Program-made: the position numbers and the translations under genes
Origin: an uncultured Bacteroidia bacterium
GTDB taxonomy: Bacteria > Bacteroidota > Bacteroidia > J057 > CALDDN01
Assembly: GCA_937936615.1 (NCBI GenBank)
Contig: CALDDN010000008.1
Location: 1 to 46,591, forward strand
Length of the DNA stretch: 46,591 nucleotides
Reading direction: 5' to 3'
Notes under the pieces: generated by a model
What the model saw: only the letters and a program-made list of their open reading frames with translations
Told to the model about the DNA's origin: nothing
Databases searched by the model: none
Shown here: positions 9,950-21,157 of the stretch, in pieces
Layout of the letters: the number at the start of each line of letters is the position of its first letter
Numbering within the stretch: the stretch's first letter is position 1

Positions 9950-9982
9950 TTTGGTGGATGGCGAAAATCGTTTCTATATTTG
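9950..9982 (+). promoter_or_regulatory. Putative distal promoter upstream of the str operon or of a small RNA
   Basis: TTTG (9950-9953)-N21-TATATTTG (9975-9982), close to the Bacteroidota consensus. Confidence 0.65.
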
Positions 9983-10194
9983 TGCACTCAATACGGGTAG
10001 CTGTGGATAAACAGCGGTGATGCCAACGGTTGAGGGTCTGCGAGCGGGTGAAGAACCGAAAACAGGTTCCGCACTCCTTATTTTTTTCGCCCCCCTTTCC
10101 TCCTTCACCAGCGTTAAGATTGTCTGAGTTGCCCGCCTGAGTAAAAATTTTTATTCGGTTGGGGCGATATCGCTTCCGGTTGGTCGCAAAGTTG

Positions 10195-10202
10195 TACCTT
10201 TG
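10195..10202 (+). promoter_or_regulatory. Putative proximal promoter -7 element of the ribosomal protein operon
   Basis: GTTGTACCTTTG: TACCTTTG matches TAnnTTTG, 216 bp upstream of rpsL. Confidence 0.65.
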
Positions 10203-10418
10203 TAGCCCGCTGAAAGCGGTCAGCTTCCAAGTGAATGGAACGACAAGCTCGAAAATATACATACTTTTCAGACGCAAGCTCGGCAGAAGGCCAAACGGCT
10301 ATCAGACAACTGAATTTTAGATTGACCAGCATCGAAGCTTAACAACAGTTCAATAATATCCGCCGAGGCGCGGCCACCGGCCCCGATCGGTACCACCGGA
10401 AAAAAGCCGGATATACGT

Positions 10419-10817
10419 ATGCCAACCATACAGCAGTTAGTCCGCAAGGGCCGCGAGATGAAGGCCCGCAAGAGCAAGTCGCCCGCTTTGACCAGCTGCC
10501 CGCAGCGGCGGGGCGTGTGCGTGCGCGTCTACACCACCACTCCCAAGAAGCCGAACTCGGCCATGCGGAAGGTGGCCCGCGTCAAGCTTACCAACCAGAT
10601 CGAGGTCAACGCCTACATCCCGGGCGAAGGCCACAACCTGCAGGAGCACTCGATGGTGCTCGTACGCGGCGGACGGGTCAAAGACCTGCCGGGCGTTCGT
10701 TACCACATCGTGCGCGGTGCTCTCGATACGGCCGGCGTCAACGGCCGCAAGCAGGCTCGTTCCAAGTATGGTACCAAGAAAGGCGGCGTCGTTCAGGTAA
10801 CCAAGAAGAAGAAGTAA
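10419..10817 (+). CDS. rpsL: Ribosomal protein uS12
   Basis: [24 protein letters not shown]...[21 protein letters not shown]. Confidence 0.99.
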   Translation: MPTIQQLVRKGREMKARKSKSPALTSCPQRRGVCVRVYTTTPKKPNSAMRKVARVKLTNQIEVNAYIPGEGHNLQEHSMVLVRGGRVKDLPGVRYHIVRGALDTAGVNGRKQARSKYGTKKGGVVQVTKKKK

Positions 10818-10961
10818 ACCCGAGTGAATGAATTGAGTGCGCGATCGCAGATCGCAACACCCCTTGGATATAGTAGATTTTCTGATTTACGCATACATCG
10901 GACGGACCCGACACAAGCCTGCATCCAATAAATAACTCATAATCAATCGTTTCGGCCCCTC

Positions 10962-11429
10962 ATGCGCAACCGCAAAGCCCCTGAACGTGAAATCCTGCCC
11001 GACCCCAAGTTCCAGAGCCGCCTGGTCACCAAGTTTGTCAACCGGCTCATGGTCGATGGCAAAAAGAGCGTAGCCTACGGCATTCTGTATGGTGCCCTGG
11101 ACCTGGTCGAGCAGAAGACCCAGCAGAACGGCCTGGAGGTATTCGAGGCCGCCCTCAACAACGTGATGCCCGTTGTGGAAGTGCGCAGCCGCCGCGTGGG
11201 CGGTGCCACCTTCCAGATTCCGACGGAGGTGCGCCCCAAGCGACGTCAGGCTCTGGGCATGAAGTGGCTCATCCAATACAGCCGCAACCGCAACGAACCC
11301 ACCATGCGCGAACGCCTGGCCAACGAGATCATCGCCGCCTCGAAAAATGAAGGTACGACCGTCAAAAAGAAAGACGATACCCACCGCATGGCCGAAGCCA
11401 ACAAAGCCTTCTCGCACTTCCGCTTCTAA
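10962..11429 (+). CDS. rpsG: Ribosomal protein uS7
   Basis: [39 protein letters not shown]. Confidence 0.99.
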   Translation: MRNRKAPEREILPDPKFQSRLVTKFVNRLMVDGKKSVAYGILYGALDLVEQKTQQNGLEVFEAALNNVMPVVEVRSRRVGGATFQIPTEVRPKRRQALGMKWLIQYSRNRNEPTMRERLANEIIAASKNEGTTVKKKDDTHRMAEANKAFSHFRF

Positions 11430-11514
11430 GGAAACAGAATAGAACAGCAAAACCAAACCCGATTCCATCCAAACGGCCCTTAACCCCTAACCGCATACCG
11501 AATTCCCCAGCGCG

Positions 11515-13620
11515 ATGAAAACTAGCGACCTTGTCCGCCTGCGCAACATCGGCATCATGGCCCACATCGATGCCGGCAAAACCACCACCACCGAGCGCAT
11601 CCTCTTCTATACGGGGGTCGTGCACAAAATCGGGGAGGTGCACGACGGTGCAGCCACGATGGACTGGATGGAGCAGGAGCAGGAACGTGGCATCACCATT
11701 ACTTCGGCAGCCACCACCTGCTACTGGAACTACGGCGGCGACCAGTACCGGATCAACATCATCGACACCCCAGGCCACGTGGACTTTACCGTGGAGGTGG
11801 AACGCTCGCTGCGCGTGCTCGATGGTGCCGTAGCCGTCTATTGCTCCGTAGGTGGCGTGCAGCCCCAGTCGGAAACCGTCTGGCGGCAGGCCAACAAATA
11901 CCAAGTCCCCCGCATTGCTTTCGTCAACAAGATGGACCGCATCGGGGCCGACTTCTTCAGTGTCTACAATCAGATTCGCGAACGCCTGGGGGCCAACCCC
12001 GTGCCCGTTCAGATTCCCATCGGGGCCGAAGAAAAGTTCCGGGGCGTCGTCGACCTCATCCGCTTCAAAGCCATCATTTGGAAAGACGAGACGATGGGGG
12101 CCGACTACTCGATCGAAGACATACCCGCCGACCTGCTCGACGAAGCTACCGAATGGCGGACCAAAATGATCGAGTCGATCGCCGAATACGACGACTCGCT
12201 CATGGAAAAATTCTTCGACAACCCCGACTCGATCACCGAGGACGAAATCAAAGCCGCCATCCGCAAAGCGACCCTCTCGTTCTCGATCGTACCCATGCTC
12301 TGCGGAACGGCCTTCAAAAACAAAGGCGTGCAGACCCTGCTCGATGCCGTGGTCTCGTTCCTGCCCTCGCCGCTAGACCTGCCCCCTATCGTGGGTACCA
12401 ACCCCAAGACGGGCGAAGAGGAAGTACGCAAGCCCGAATTCGACCAGCCCTTTGCCGCGCTGGCCTTCAAGATCATGACCGACCCCTTCGTGGGCCGTCT
12501 GGCCTTCTTCCGCGCCTATTCGGGCCAGCTCGAAGGCGGTTCCTATGTGCTCAACAACCGTACGGGCGACAAGGAACGCATCAGCCGCCTGCTGCAGATG
12601 CACGCCAACAAGCAGAACCAGATCGATAAGGTCATGGCCGGCGACATCGCCGCGGCCGTGGGTTTCAAATCGATCCGCACGGGCGACACGCTCACCGACC
12701 TCAACAACCCGATCGTGCTCGAGTCGATGTCGTTCCCCGAACCGGTGATCGAACTGGCCATCGAACCCAAGACCCAGGCCGACAGCGACCGCCTCTCCAA
12801 CGGCCTCAACAAACTGGCCGAGGAAGACCCCACCTTCCGCGTCAAAATCGACGAGGAGTCGGGCCAGACGATCATCGCCGGCATGGGCGAGCTGCACCTC
12901 GAAATCCTGGTCGACCGCCTCAAGCGCGAATTCAAAGTCGAAGTCAACCAGGGCCAGCCCCAGGTATCGTACCGCGAAACCATTCTGGGCAGCACGACCC
13001 ACCGCGAGAAATTCGCCAAGCAGACCGGTGGCCGCGGTAAGTTCGCCGACATCGAAATCGAAATCAGCCCCGCCTCCAACGGCGAAGCCATCGAGTTTGT
13101 CAACGAAATCAAAGGCGGGGTCATCCCCAAAGAATTCATCCCCGCCGTCGAGAAAGGCTTCCGCAACGCGGTCAAGGACGGCATCCTGGCCGGTTTCGAA
13201 GCCGTGGGCATCAAATGCCGGCTCTACGACGGCTCGTTCCACCCCGTGGACTCCGACTCGCTGTCCTTCGAACTGTGCGCCCGCTACGCCTTCCGCGAAG
13301 CCTCGAAAAAATGCCAGCCCGTCATCCTGGAACCGATCATGAAGGTCGAAGTCGAAACACCCGAAGAATACATGGGCGGCATCGTAGGCGACCTGAACAA
13401 ACGCCGCGGCCAGATCGCCTCGATGGATTCACGGGGCAACGCCAAGGTGATCCTCGCCTATGTACCGCTTTCCGAAATGTTCGGCTACGTAACGCAGCTG
13501 CGCACCCTCTCCTCGGGCCGGGCTTCCTCGACCATGGAATTTGCCCGCTACGAGCAGACGCCACGCAACATTCAGGACGAAGTCATCGCCAAATCCAAAG
13601 GAATTAAAGAAATCGCTTAA
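11515..13620 (+). CDS. fusA: Elongation factor G
   Basis: 701 aa, [25 protein letters not shown], full EF-G domain order. Confidence 0.99.
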   Translation: MKTSDLVRLRNIGIMAHIDAGKTTTTERILFYTGVVHKIGEVHDGAATMDWMEQEQERGITITSAATTCYWNYGGDQYRINIIDTPGHVDFTVEVERSLRVLDGAVAVYCSVGGVQPQSETVWRQANKYQVPRIAFVNKMDRIGADFFSVYNQIRERLGANPVPVQIPIGAEEKFRGVVDLIRFKAIIWKDETMGADYSIEDIPADLLDEATEWRTKMIESIAEYDDSLMEKFFDNPDSITEDEIKAAIRKATLSFSIVPMLCGTAFKNKGVQTLLDAVVSFLPSPLDLPPIVGTNPKTGEEEVRKPEFDQPFAALAFKIMTDPFVGRLAFFRAYSGQLEGGSYVLNNRTGDKERISRLLQMHANKQNQIDKVMAGDIAAAVGFKSIRTGDTLTDLNNPIVLESMSFPEPVIELAIEPKTQADSDRLSNGLNKLAEEDPTFRVKIDEESGQTIIAGMGELHLEILVDRLKREFKVEVNQGQPQVSYRETILGSTTHREKFAKQTGGRGKFADIEIEISPASNGEAIEFVNEIKGGVIPKEFIPAVEKGFRNAVKDGILAGFEAVGIKCRLYDGSFHPVDSDSLSFELCARYAFREASKKCQPVILEPIMKVEVETPEEYMGGIVGDLNKRRGQIASMDSRGNAKVILAYVPLSEMFGYVTQLRTLSSGRASSTMEFARYEQTPRNIQDEVIAKSKGIKEIA

Positions 13621-13647
13621 GTCTCAGGCAACCAGTCCCGCAAGGCC

Positions 13648-13959
13648 ATGTCCTCCTCCCAGCGCATACGCATCAAGCTCAAGTCCTACGACCACAACCT
13701 GGTCGACCGCTCGGCCGAGAAAATCGTCAAAGCCGTCAAATCGAGTGGGGCTATTGTCAGCGGTCCCATTCCGCTACCCACCGAAAAGGTCATCATCACC
13801 GTCAACCGCTCGCCGCACGTCAACAAGAAATCACGCGAGCAGTTTCAGGTCTGCTCCTACAAGCGGCTGATCGACATTTTCAGCAACAGTGCCAAAACCC
13901 TCGATGCCCTCATGAAGCTGGACCTGCCTTCGGGCGTAGATGTAGTTATCAAAGGCTGA
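13648..13959 (+). CDS. rpsJ: Ribosomal protein uS10
   Basis: [23 protein letters not shown]...[12 protein letters not shown]. Confidence 0.98.
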   Translation: MSSSQRIRIKLKSYDHNLVDRSAEKIVKAVKSSGAIVSGPIPLPTEKVIITVNRSPHVNKKSREQFQVCSYKRLIDIFSNSAKTLDALMKLDLPSGVDVVIKG

Positions 13960-13981
13960 AACCAGAGCAGGAGAAAAACCG

Positions 13982-14599
13982 ATGTCAGGCATTATTGGAA
14001 GAAAACTGGGCATGACCAGCGTATACGATCCGGGCGGCCGCTTTGTGGCCTGCACCATCATCGAAGCTGGCCCCTGCGTCGTTACGCAGATCAAAACCGA
14101 GGCGACCGACGGCTACCGCGCCGTGCAGATCGCCTTCGACGACAAAAAAGAGAAAAATACCCCCAAGCCCCTGGTGGGTCATTTCAAGAAAGCGGGCACC
14201 ACACCCAAACGCATTGTCCGCGAATTCGACCTCGACCCCGATGCCTACAAACTGGGCGACCTCGTAACAGTCGACCTCTTCGAACAGGGCAACTTCATCG
14301 ACGTAGTCGGCACCTCGAAGGGCAAAGGTTTTCAGGGGGTGGTCAAGCGGCACGGTTTCGGCGGCGTGGGCGGCCAGACACACGGCCAGCACAACCGCGG
14401 ACGCGCTCCCGGTTCGATCGGTGCCTGCTCGTTTCCGGCCCGCGTCTTCAAAGGCAAACGCCTGGGCGGCCGCATGGGCAACGCCCGCGTCAAAGTGCAG
14501 AACCTCAAGGTGCTGCAGGTCATACCCGAAAAGAATCTGCTGATCGTAACCGGTGCCGTACCCGGTGCCAATGGCTCCTACGTATTAATCGAGAAATAA
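13982..14599 (+). CDS. rplC: Ribosomal protein uL3
   Basis: [19 protein letters not shown]...[42 protein letters not shown]. Confidence 0.98.
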   Translation: MSGIIGRKLGMTSVYDPGGRFVACTIIEAGPCVVTQIKTEATDGYRAVQIAFDDKKEKNTPKPLVGHFKKAGTTPKRIVREFDLDPDAYKLGDLVTVDLFEQGNFIDVVGTSKGKGFQGVVKRHGFGGVGGQTHGQHNRGRAPGSIGACSFPARVFKGKRLGGRMGNARVKVQNLKVLQVIPEKNLLIVTGAVPGANGSYVLIEK

Positions 14600-14603
14600 A
14601 CCG

Positions 14604-15227
14604 ATGCAGCTCCCTGTAGTCAGCCCCAGCGGCAGCCCCGCCGGATCGGTCGAACTGAGCGACCGCATCGCCCGCCAGGAACCCAACGACCACGCCATCT
14701 GGCTGGACGTCAAAGCCTACCTGGCCCACCAGCGGCAAGGCACCCACAAAACCAAGGAACGCGGCGAGGTGCGAGGCAGCACCAAAAAGCCCTTCCGCCA
14801 GAAAGGTACGGGCGGTGCCCGCGCCGGCCACAAACGCAGCCCCCTCTGGCGGCACGGTGGCACGGTCTTCGGCCCCAAACCCCACCTCTATACCCATAAA
14901 GTAAACCGCAAGGTCAAGCAGCTGGCCCGCCGCAGTGCCCTGGCCTACAAGCTCAACAGCGAGTCGCTGAGCGTGCTGCAGCGGCCCGCCTTCAACGCGC
15001 CCAAGACCAGCGACTTCCGCAACCTGCTGAGCAAAATGCCCTTCCAGGGCCGCAAACTGCTCTTCGTAACCGCCGGTACGGACAACAACCTCTACCTGGC
15101 CGGCCGCAACCTCGAACGGGTGCACTTTGCCCGGGCCGAGCAGCTCTGCACCTACGACATCGTCAACGCCGAACACATCGTCCTGCTCGACGATTCGGTC
15201 GAAATTCTCAACCGCATTCTGGGTTAA
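14604..15227 (+). CDS. rplD: Ribosomal protein uL4
   Basis: [49 protein letters not shown]. Confidence 0.98.
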   Translation: MQLPVVSPSGSPAGSVELSDRIARQEPNDHAIWLDVKAYLAHQRQGTHKTKERGEVRGSTKKPFRQKGTGGARAGHKRSPLWRHGGTVFGPKPHLYTHKVNRKVKQLARRSALAYKLNSESLSVLQRPAFNAPKTSDFRNLLSKMPFQGRKLLFVTAGTDNNLYLAGRNLERVHFARAEQLCTYDIVNAEHIVLLDDSVEILNRILG

Positions 15228-15232
15228 GTGCC

Positions 15233-15532
15233 GTGAAACAGATCCTCATCCGCCCCCTGATCACCGAAAAGGTGAACAAGCTCACCGAGAAGCACAACGA
15301 AGAGCAATATGCCTTCCTCGTGCACATCGACGCGAACAAGATCGAAATCCGCCAGGCCATCGAGCAGCTCTATCAGGTGCAAGTCAAAAGCGTGCGTACC
15401 GTCATCCAGCGGCCCAAGCACCGCTCGCGTTTCACCAAGACTGGCATCCTGCGCGGCAAGACCGAACGGCGCAAAAAAGCTTTCATCTCGCTGGCCGCGG
15501 GCCAGAAAATCGATTATTACGCTAACGTCTGA
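15233..15532 (+). CDS. rplW: Ribosomal protein uL23
   Basis: [43 protein letters not shown]. Confidence 0.97.
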   Translation: MKQILIRPLITEKVNKLTEKHNEEQYAFLVHIDANKIEIRQAIEQLYQVQVKSVRTVIQRPKHRSRFTKTGILRGKTERRKKAFISLAAGQKIDYYANV

Positions 15533-15543
15533 GAACCCGCGTC

Positions 15544-16380
15544 ATGGCAATCCGTAAGCTCAAACCCGTAACCCCGGCCATGCGCCACCGCTCGGTGTCC
15601 GATTTCAAAGAAATCACCAAGACCCGGCCCGAGCCTACGCTCGTCGAAGCGATCTCGAGTACCGGCGGACGTAACAACGACGGCCGGCGCACCACCCGCT
15701 ACCGCGGAGGCGGCCACAAGCGCAAATACCGCATCATCGACTTCCGTCGCGACAAGCTCGACATCCCGGCCAAAGTCCATTCCATCGAATACGACCCCAA
15801 CCGCAGTGCCCGCATCGCCCTGCTGCACTACGTCGATGGCGAAAAACGCTACATCATCGCCCCCGACAAGCTGCAGGTAGGTCAGATGATCGTATCGGGC
15901 GAACAGGTCGCCCCGACCGTCGGCAACTGCATGCCCCTGGGCAACATCCCGCTCGGTGCCGTAGTCCACAACATCGAACTGCAGCCCGGTCGGGGCGGAG
16001 TCATGGCCCGCAGTGCCGGCACCTACTGCCAGCTGGCCGCCAAAGAGGGCCGCTTCGTGGTGCTGAAACTGCCCTCGGGCGAGACCCGCCGCGTGCTGGC
16101 CGCCTGCCGCGCCACCATCGGCACCGTCAGCAACGGCACGCACATGAACATCTCGATCGGCAAAGCCGGTCGCAGCCGCTGGCTGGGCCGCCGCCCGCGC
16201 ACCCGCGGTGTGGCCATGAACCCGGTCGACCACCCGATGGGCGGTGGCGAGGGCCGCGCCAGTGGCGGCCACCCCCGCTCGCGCAACGGCCTCTACGCCA
16301 AAGGCCTCAAAACCCGCAAGCCCAAGAAGCACTCGAATCAGTATATCATTTCGCGCCGCAAGGCCCGTAAAGGGAAATAA
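15544..16380 (+). CDS. rplB: Ribosomal protein uL2
   Basis: [29 protein letters not shown]...[29 protein letters not shown]. Confidence 0.99.
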   Translation: MAIRKLKPVTPAMRHRSVSDFKEITKTRPEPTLVEAISSTGGRNNDGRRTTRYRGGGHKRKYRIIDFRRDKLDIPAKVHSIEYDPNRSARIALLHYVDGEKRYIIAPDKLQVGQMIVSGEQVAPTVGNCMPLGNIPLGAVVHNIELQPGRGGVMARSAGTYCQLAAKEGRFVVLKLPSGETRRVLAACRATIGTVSNGTHMNISIGKAGRSRWLGRRPRTRGVAMNPVDHPMGGGEGRASGGHPRSRNGLYAKGLKTRKPKKHSNQYIISRRKARKGK

Positions 16381-16383
16381 GCC

Positions 16384-16665
16384 ATGCCCCGTTCGCTGAA
16401 AAAAGGACCCTTCATCGACCTGAACCTCGAGCGCAAGGTGCTCGAGCTCAACAGGAAAGGCGAAAAGAAAGCCATCAAAACCTGGGCACGCCGCAGCATG
16501 ATCACGCCCGATTTTGTGGGCCATACCATCGCCATTCACAACGGTAACAAGTTCATCCCGGTTTATATCTCGGAAAACATGGTGGGCCACAAGCTGGGCG
16601 AATTTGCCCCTACCCGTACCTTCCGGGGCCACGCCGGCCAGAAACAGGACAAAAAGAAGAAGTAA
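16384..16665 (+). CDS. rpsS: Ribosomal protein uS19
   Basis: [19 protein letters not shown]...[24 protein letters not shown]. Confidence 0.98.
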   Translation: MPRSLKKGPFIDLNLERKVLELNRKGEKKAIKTWARRSMITPDFVGHTIAIHNGNKFIPVYISENMVGHKLGEFAPTRTFRGHAGQKQDKKKK

Positions 16666-16671
16666 GCCTCC

Positions 16672-17157
16672 ATGCACACCCCACCACCACCCAAACCCAC
16701 GCGGCGGGAGAAAATCGCCCAAGGTCTGCCCAAAGCACCGGGCAACCGCAAGGCCCGCCGTGCCGAAGCCCTGCGCCTCGAACGCCAGGACCAGGTCAAG
16801 GCCGAGCTGCGCAACTACCCGTCGTCGCCGCGCAAGATGCGTCTGGTGGCCGATCTGGTTCGGGGCCGCAACGTGGGCGATGCCCTGGCCGTGCTGCAGA
16901 TCACGAACAAGTATGCCGCCGAACCCCTCGAGAAACTCATCCGTTCGGCTCTCGATGTTTTCAATCAGAAATTTGAAGAGGAAAGCAGCCGTTCCGACGA
17001 GCTGATCGTAAGCGAAATCTTCGTCGACGGCGGTCGCCAGCTCAAGCGGCTGCGCCCCGCCCCGCAAGGACGCGCCTACCGCGTGCGCAAACGTTCGCAC
17101 CACGTAACGGTCTATCTAGCCTATCCGCCCACTTTCGATTCCACCCCCGACGCCTAA
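16672..17157 (+). CDS. rplV: Ribosomal protein uL22 with N-terminal extension
   Basis: Core AELRNYPSSPRKMRLVADLVRGRNVGDAL preceded by a ~40-aa basic/Pro-rich segment. Confidence 0.95.
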   Translation: MHTPPPPKPTRREKIAQGLPKAPGNRKARRAEALRLERQDQVKAELRNYPSSPRKMRLVADLVRGRNVGDALAVLQITNKYAAEPLEKLIRSALDVFNQKFEEESSRSDELIVSEIFVDGGRQLKRLRPAPQGRAYRVRKRSHHVTVYLAYPPTFDSTPDA

Positions 17158-17176
17158 GCCTTAACTCAACACTACC

Positions 17177-18049
17177 GTGGGACAGAAAACCAACCCCGTC
17201 GGCCTGCGCCTGGGCATCATCCGAGGCTGGGACTCGAACTGGTTCGGCGGCAAACACTACGCCGACAAGCTCGTCGAGGACGAGAAAATCCGCAGCTACC
17301 TCAACGCCCGCCTGCCTCGTGCCGGCATCTCGAAGGTAGTCATCGAACGCTTTCCCAAACGCCTGATTCTGACCATCCACACGGCCCGCCCGGGCGTGGT
17401 GATCGGCAAAGGGGGGCAGGAAGTCGAGAAACTGCGTGAGGAAATCAAAAAACTGACCGACAAGGAAATCCAGCTCAACATATACGAGGTAAAGCGGCCC
17501 GAAATCGATGCCAAGCTCATCGGCGAGAACATCGCCGGCCAGCTGCAGGCCCGCATTTCGTACCGCCGCGCCATGAAGTCGGCCATCGCCGCGGCCATGC
17601 GCATGGGTGCCGAAGGCATCAAAGTTACGCTGAGCGGCCGCCTGGGCGGAGCCGAGATGTCGCGTCTCGAATCGTACAAGGAAGGCCGGATTCCGCTGCA
17701 GACGCTGCGGGCCGACATCGATTACGCCATCACCACCGCCCATACCATTCAGGGGGCCATCGGCATCAAAGTTTGGGTTTTCAAAGGCGAAGTTTACGGC
17801 AAAGTAGACCTCTCGCCCGAATCGCAGGCACAGCAGCGCAGCAGCGCGGGACGCCCCGTGGGTATGGGCGGCGGCGAGCGAAGCGATCGCGGTGGCCGTG
17901 GCGACCGTGGTGGTCGTGGTGGCGGTGAGCGCAACCGCGGCTCGGGCGGAGGCGGCCGCGGCTCGGGCGGTGGCGGAGGCCGTGGAACTGGAGGCGGTGG
18001 TGCGGGTCGCGGATCGGGCGGCGGCGAACGCAGACCGCGCAAAGCATGA
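17177..18049 (+). CDS. rpsC: Ribosomal protein uS3 with Gly/Arg-rich C-terminal tail (GTG start)
   Basis: [31 protein letters not shown]... core, then RGG-type tail. Confidence 0.98.
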   Translation: MGQKTNPVGLRLGIIRGWDSNWFGGKHYADKLVEDEKIRSYLNARLPRAGISKVVIERFPKRLILTIHTARPGVVIGKGGQEVEKLREEIKKLTDKEIQLNIYEVKRPEIDAKLIGENIAGQLQARISYRRAMKSAIAAAMRMGAEGIKVTLSGRLGGAEMSRLESYKEGRIPLQTLRADIDYAITTAHTIQGAIGIKVWVFKGEVYGKVDLSPESQAQQRSSAGRPVGMGGGERSDRGGRGDRGGRGGGERNRGSGGGGRGSGGGGGRGTGGGGAGRGSGGGERRPRKA

Positions 18050-18089
18050 CAACAACACAGGCAGCAAGGAACCATAAAGCGATACCGAA

Positions 18090-18509
18090 ATGCTATCACC
18101 CAAGCGCGTCAAATACCGCAAGCCCCATAAAGGGGTCATGAAGGGCAACGCCCCACGCGGAGCCGAGCTGTCCTTCGGCTCCTTCGGGCTGAAGGCCATC
18201 GACCAGGGCTTCATCACCTCGCGCCAGATCGAAGCGGCACGCGTGGCCCTGACCCGCCAGCTGAAACGGGAAGGCAAAGTGTGGATTCGCATCTTTCCCG
18301 ACAAGGCCCTGACCAAGAAGCCCGCCGAGGTGCGCATGGGTAAGGGCAAAGGCTCGCCCGAACTGTGGGTGGCTGTGGTGCTGCCCGGTCGCATCATGTT
18401 CGAGGTCGAAGGCGTGCCCCGCGAGGCCGCCATGGAAGCCATGCGCCTGGCCGCCCAGAAACTCCCTGTCAAGACTAAATTTGTTACCCGCCGAGATTAC
18501 GTCGCATGA
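18090..18509 (+). CDS. rplP: Ribosomal protein uL16
   Basis: [36 protein letters not shown]. Confidence 0.98.
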   Translation: MLSPKRVKYRKPHKGVMKGNAPRGAELSFGSFGLKAIDQGFITSRQIEAARVALTRQLKREGKVWIRIFPDKALTKKPAEVRMGKGKGSPELWVAVVLPGRIMFEVEGVPREAAMEAMRLAAQKLPVKTKFVTRRDYVA

Positions 18510-18703
18510 GGCCAGAAGAAATTCGCCAGATGACGGTTCCCGAAATCGAATCGCACCTGCAGGAGCAGCAGCGTCAGCTTATCGACATGCGCTTCAGCCA
18601 CACCATCTCGCCGGTCGAAAACCCGGCCCGCATGCGCCTGCTGCGGCGCAACATCGCCCGCCTGATGACCGAGCTTAACACCCGTAAACGCCAAAACGCC
18701 TGA
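18506..18703 (+). CDS. rpmC: Ribosomal protein uL29
   Basis: [32 protein letters not shown]; 4-bp overlap with rplP. Confidence 0.95.
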   Translation: MRPEEIRQMTVPEIESHLQEQQRQLIDMRFSHTISPVENPARMRLLRRNIARLMTELNTRKRQNA

Positions 18704-18717
18704 GAGCAGAACCGGAT

Positions 18718-19083
18718 ATGGAAGAGAACGAATTGGAACCCACCCCGCAGCCCGAGGAGGCCCCTGCCTCCAGCCTGCCCGCCGAACCTGCAGCAGATGC
18801 GCCTGTCGGTACCTCGAGCCCGACCGCTGCCGGCCGCCGCTCGCGCAAGGAAAAACAGGGCATCGTGGTCAGCGATAAAATGCAGAAGACGATCATCATC
18901 AAAGTTGAACGTCGGCTCAAGCACCCCATTTACGGGAAGTTTATCAAGAAATCGACTAAATTTGCCGTCCACGACGAAACAAACGATGCCCGGGTGGGCG
19001 ACCGCGTCCGCGTAGCCGAGACGCGCCCCCTGAGCAAGACCAAACGGTGGCGGCTGGTAGAAATCCTCGAACGCGCCAAATAA
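18718..19083 (+). CDS. rpsQ: Ribosomal protein uS17 with acidic/Pro-Ala N-terminal extension
   Basis: Core [42 protein letters not shown] with a ~40-aa preceding extension. Confidence 0.96.
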   Translation: MEENELEPTPQPEEAPASSLPAEPAADAPVGTSSPTAAGRRSRKEKQGIVVSDKMQKTIIIKVERRLKHPIYGKFIKKSTKFAVHDETNDARVGDRVRVAETRPLSKTKRWRLVEILERAK

Positions 19084-19086
19084 GCC

Positions 19087-19455
19087 ATGATCCAGCAAGA
19101 AAGCCGGCTCCGCGTAGCCGACAACACCGGTGCCAAAGAAGTGCTCTGCATCCGCGTTCTGGGCGGATCGGGCAAGAAATACGGACGGGTAGGCGACGTA
19201 ATCGTCTGCTCGGTCAAATCGTCGGTGCCCAACGGCACCGTCAAGAAAGGCGATGTAGTCAAATGTGTGATCGTACGTACGCGTCAGGCCGTCCGGCGCC
19301 GCGATGGCTCGTACATCCGCTTCGACGAAAATGCCGCCGTCATCATCAACAACGCCGGCGATCCGCGCGGCACCCGCATCTTTGGCCCCGTGGCCCGCGA
19401 GCTGCGCGAGCGTCAATTCACCAAAATCATTTCCCTGGCCCCCGAAGTACTTTAA
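19087..19455 (+). CDS. rplN: Ribosomal protein uL14
   Basis: [28 protein letters not shown]. Confidence 0.99.
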   Translation: MIQQESRLRVADNTGAKEVLCIRVLGGSGKKYGRVGDVIVCSVKSSVPNGTVKKGDVVKCVIVRTRQAVRRRDGSYIRFDENAAVIINNAGDPRGTRIFGPVARELRERQFTKIISLAPEVL

Positions 19456-19467
19456 TACAGCCCAGCC

Positions 19468-19836
19468 ATGCGCCGCAAATGCAACCCCATTCCCAAGCTG
19501 CACGTCCGCAAAGGCGATCGCGTAAAGGTGCTCTCCGGCTCGGCCGATATCAAAGGCAAGATCGGAGAGGTGCGCATCGTCGACCCGGTCAAGATGACGG
19601 CCATCGTCGAAGGCGTGAACATCGTTACGAAGCACATCCGCCGCTCGCAGGATGCGCCCAACGGTACGATCAGCCGCACGGAAGCTCCCATTCACATCTC
19701 GAAACTGCAAGTCATTGATCCCAAATCGGGCAAGCCGACCCGCATAGGCCGCACCAAGAACGAAACCGGCTGGGTGCGCGTGGCCAAACGATCGGGCGAG
19801 GTGCTGCCCACCGATACCAGTCGTACCCGTCGTTAA
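19468..19836 (+). CDS. rplX: Ribosomal protein uL24
   Basis: KLHVRKGDRVKVLSGSADIKGKIGEV...GVNIVTKHIR. Confidence 0.97.
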   Translation: MRRKCNPIPKLHVRKGDRVKVLSGSADIKGKIGEVRIVDPVKMTAIVEGVNIVTKHIRRSQDAPNGTISRTEAPIHISKLQVIDPKSGKPTRIGRTKNETGWVRVAKRSGEVLPTDTSRTRR

Positions 19837-19858
19837 CCTTTGACCTTCGAACCGTACC

Positions 19859-20434
19859 ATGGAGGCACGTCTCTATACCTTATATAAGAATCAGATCATC
19901 CCCAAGCTGCGGGACCGCTTCGGCTACACCAACGTCATGCAGGTGCCCAAGCTCGAGAAAATCGTCCTTTCGCGGGGCATTGGCGCAGCCATCCAGGACA
20001 AAAAGCTGCTCGAACAGGCCGCCCAGGAGTTCGGGCTGATCACGGGCCAGAAGCCTATCATCACCAAGTCGAAGACCGACATCTCGAACTTCAAGCTGCG
20101 CTCGGGCATGCCCATCGGCTGCAAGGTAACGCTGCGTCGCGACCGCATGTACGAGTTCCTCGACCGGCTCATCAACATCGCCATCCCGCGGATGCGCGAC
20201 TTCCGGGGCCTCAATGAAAAAGGTTTCGATGGCCGGGGCAACTTTACGCTCGGTGTCAAGGAACAGATCATCTTTCCGGAAATCGATGTCGATAAAATCT
20301 ACAAGATCGCTGGGATGGATATCAGCTTCGTAACCACTGCCCGCACCGACGAGGAAGCCCTCGAGCTGCTGATGGCCTTTGGTATGCCCTTCCGCGCCGC
20401 GCAAAATGTAACCGAGACTGCCACCGTTTCGTAA
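19859..20434 (+). CDS. rplE: Ribosomal protein uL5
   Basis: [25 protein letters not shown]...[31 protein letters not shown]. Confidence 0.98.
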   Translation: MEARLYTLYKNQIIPKLRDRFGYTNVMQVPKLEKIVLSRGIGAAIQDKKLLEQAAQEFGLITGQKPIITKSKTDISNFKLRSGMPIGCKVTLRRDRMYEFLDRLINIAIPRMRDFRGLNEKGFDGRGNFTLGVKEQIIFPEIDVDKIYKIAGMDISFVTTARTDEEALELLMAFGMPFRAAQNVTETATVS

Positions 20435-20452
20435 AAACCGCACCCCCAGACC

Positions 20453-20722
20453 ATGTCCAAGAAATCGATCATTGCCCGCCAGCTCAAGCGCGAAAAAATG
20501 GTGGAACGCTACGCCGAGCGGCGCAAAAAGCTCAAGGAAGAGGGCCGTTGGCTCGAACTGCAGAAGCTGCCGCGCGACAGCAGCCCCGTCCGCCTGCGCA
20601 ACCGCTGCCAGATCACGGGCCGCCCCCGCGCCTACATCCGCCGCTTTGGCATCTCGCGCATCAAATTCCGGGAAATGGCCCTCGAGGGCAAAATACCGGG
20701 CGTCCGTAAAGCCAGCTGGTAA
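20453..20722 (+). CDS. rpsN: Ribosomal protein uS14
   Basis: [43 protein letters not shown]. Confidence 0.98.
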   Translation: MSKKSIIARQLKREKMVERYAERRKKLKEEGRWLELQKLPRDSSPVRLRNRCQITGRPRAYIRRFGISRIKFREMALEGKIPGVRKASW

Positions 20723-20749
20723 GCATTCACCCTTCGATCACGAATCGCC

Positions 20750-21148
20750 ATGCACACCGATCCGATAGCCGATTACCTGACGCGCATCCGCAACGCCTAT
20801 GCCGCGCGTAAACGCAGCGTGGAAATCCCGGCCTCCAATCTCAAACTCGGCATCAGTGCCGTGCTTCAGGACATGGGCTACATCCACGGCTACAAGAAAA
20901 TAGAAGACAACAAACAGGGCATCATCAAAATAGCCCTCAAATACGACAGCGTAACCAAGCAGCCGGCCATCACCAAGATTCAGCGCGTGAGCACCCCCGG
21001 TCTGCGGGTCTACACCAAAGCCAAGGAAATGCCCCGCGTGATGAACGGACTGGGTATCGCCGTCGTTACGACCTCCCAAGGCATCATGACGGGCAAGCAG
21101 GCCCGCGCCAAAAACCTGGGGGGCGAAGTTCTGTGTTACGTTTATTGA
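20750..21148 (+). CDS. rpsH: Ribosomal protein uS8
   Basis: MHTDPIADYLTRIRNAYAARKRSVEIPAS...GLGIAVVTTSQGIMTGKQARAKNLGGEVLCYVY. Confidence 0.98.
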   Translation: MHTDPIADYLTRIRNAYAARKRSVEIPASNLKLGISAVLQDMGYIHGYKKIEDNKQGIIKIALKYDSVTKQPAITKIQRVSTPGLRVYTKAKEMPRVMNGLGIAVVTTSQGIMTGKQARAKNLGGEVLCYVY

Positions 21149-21157
21149 TCAGCAGCC

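Noticed and set aside
11841-12629. Alternative-frame ORF in fusA
   Set aside because: Overlaps the fully conserved EF-G frame; composition typical of +1 frame reading in GC-rich DNA.
15517-17103. 528-aa minus-strand ORF across rplB-rpsS-rplV
   Set aside because: Antisense to three conserved ribosomal genes; low-complexity His/Gly/Val-rich translation typical of a shadow frame.
17870-18046. GGC/GGT-rich repetitive DNA considered as a microsatellite or CRISPR-like repeat
   Set aside because: Irregular unit length and in frame with rpsC; it is explained by the RGG-type protein tail. No CRISPR repeat-spacer structure seen anywhere.
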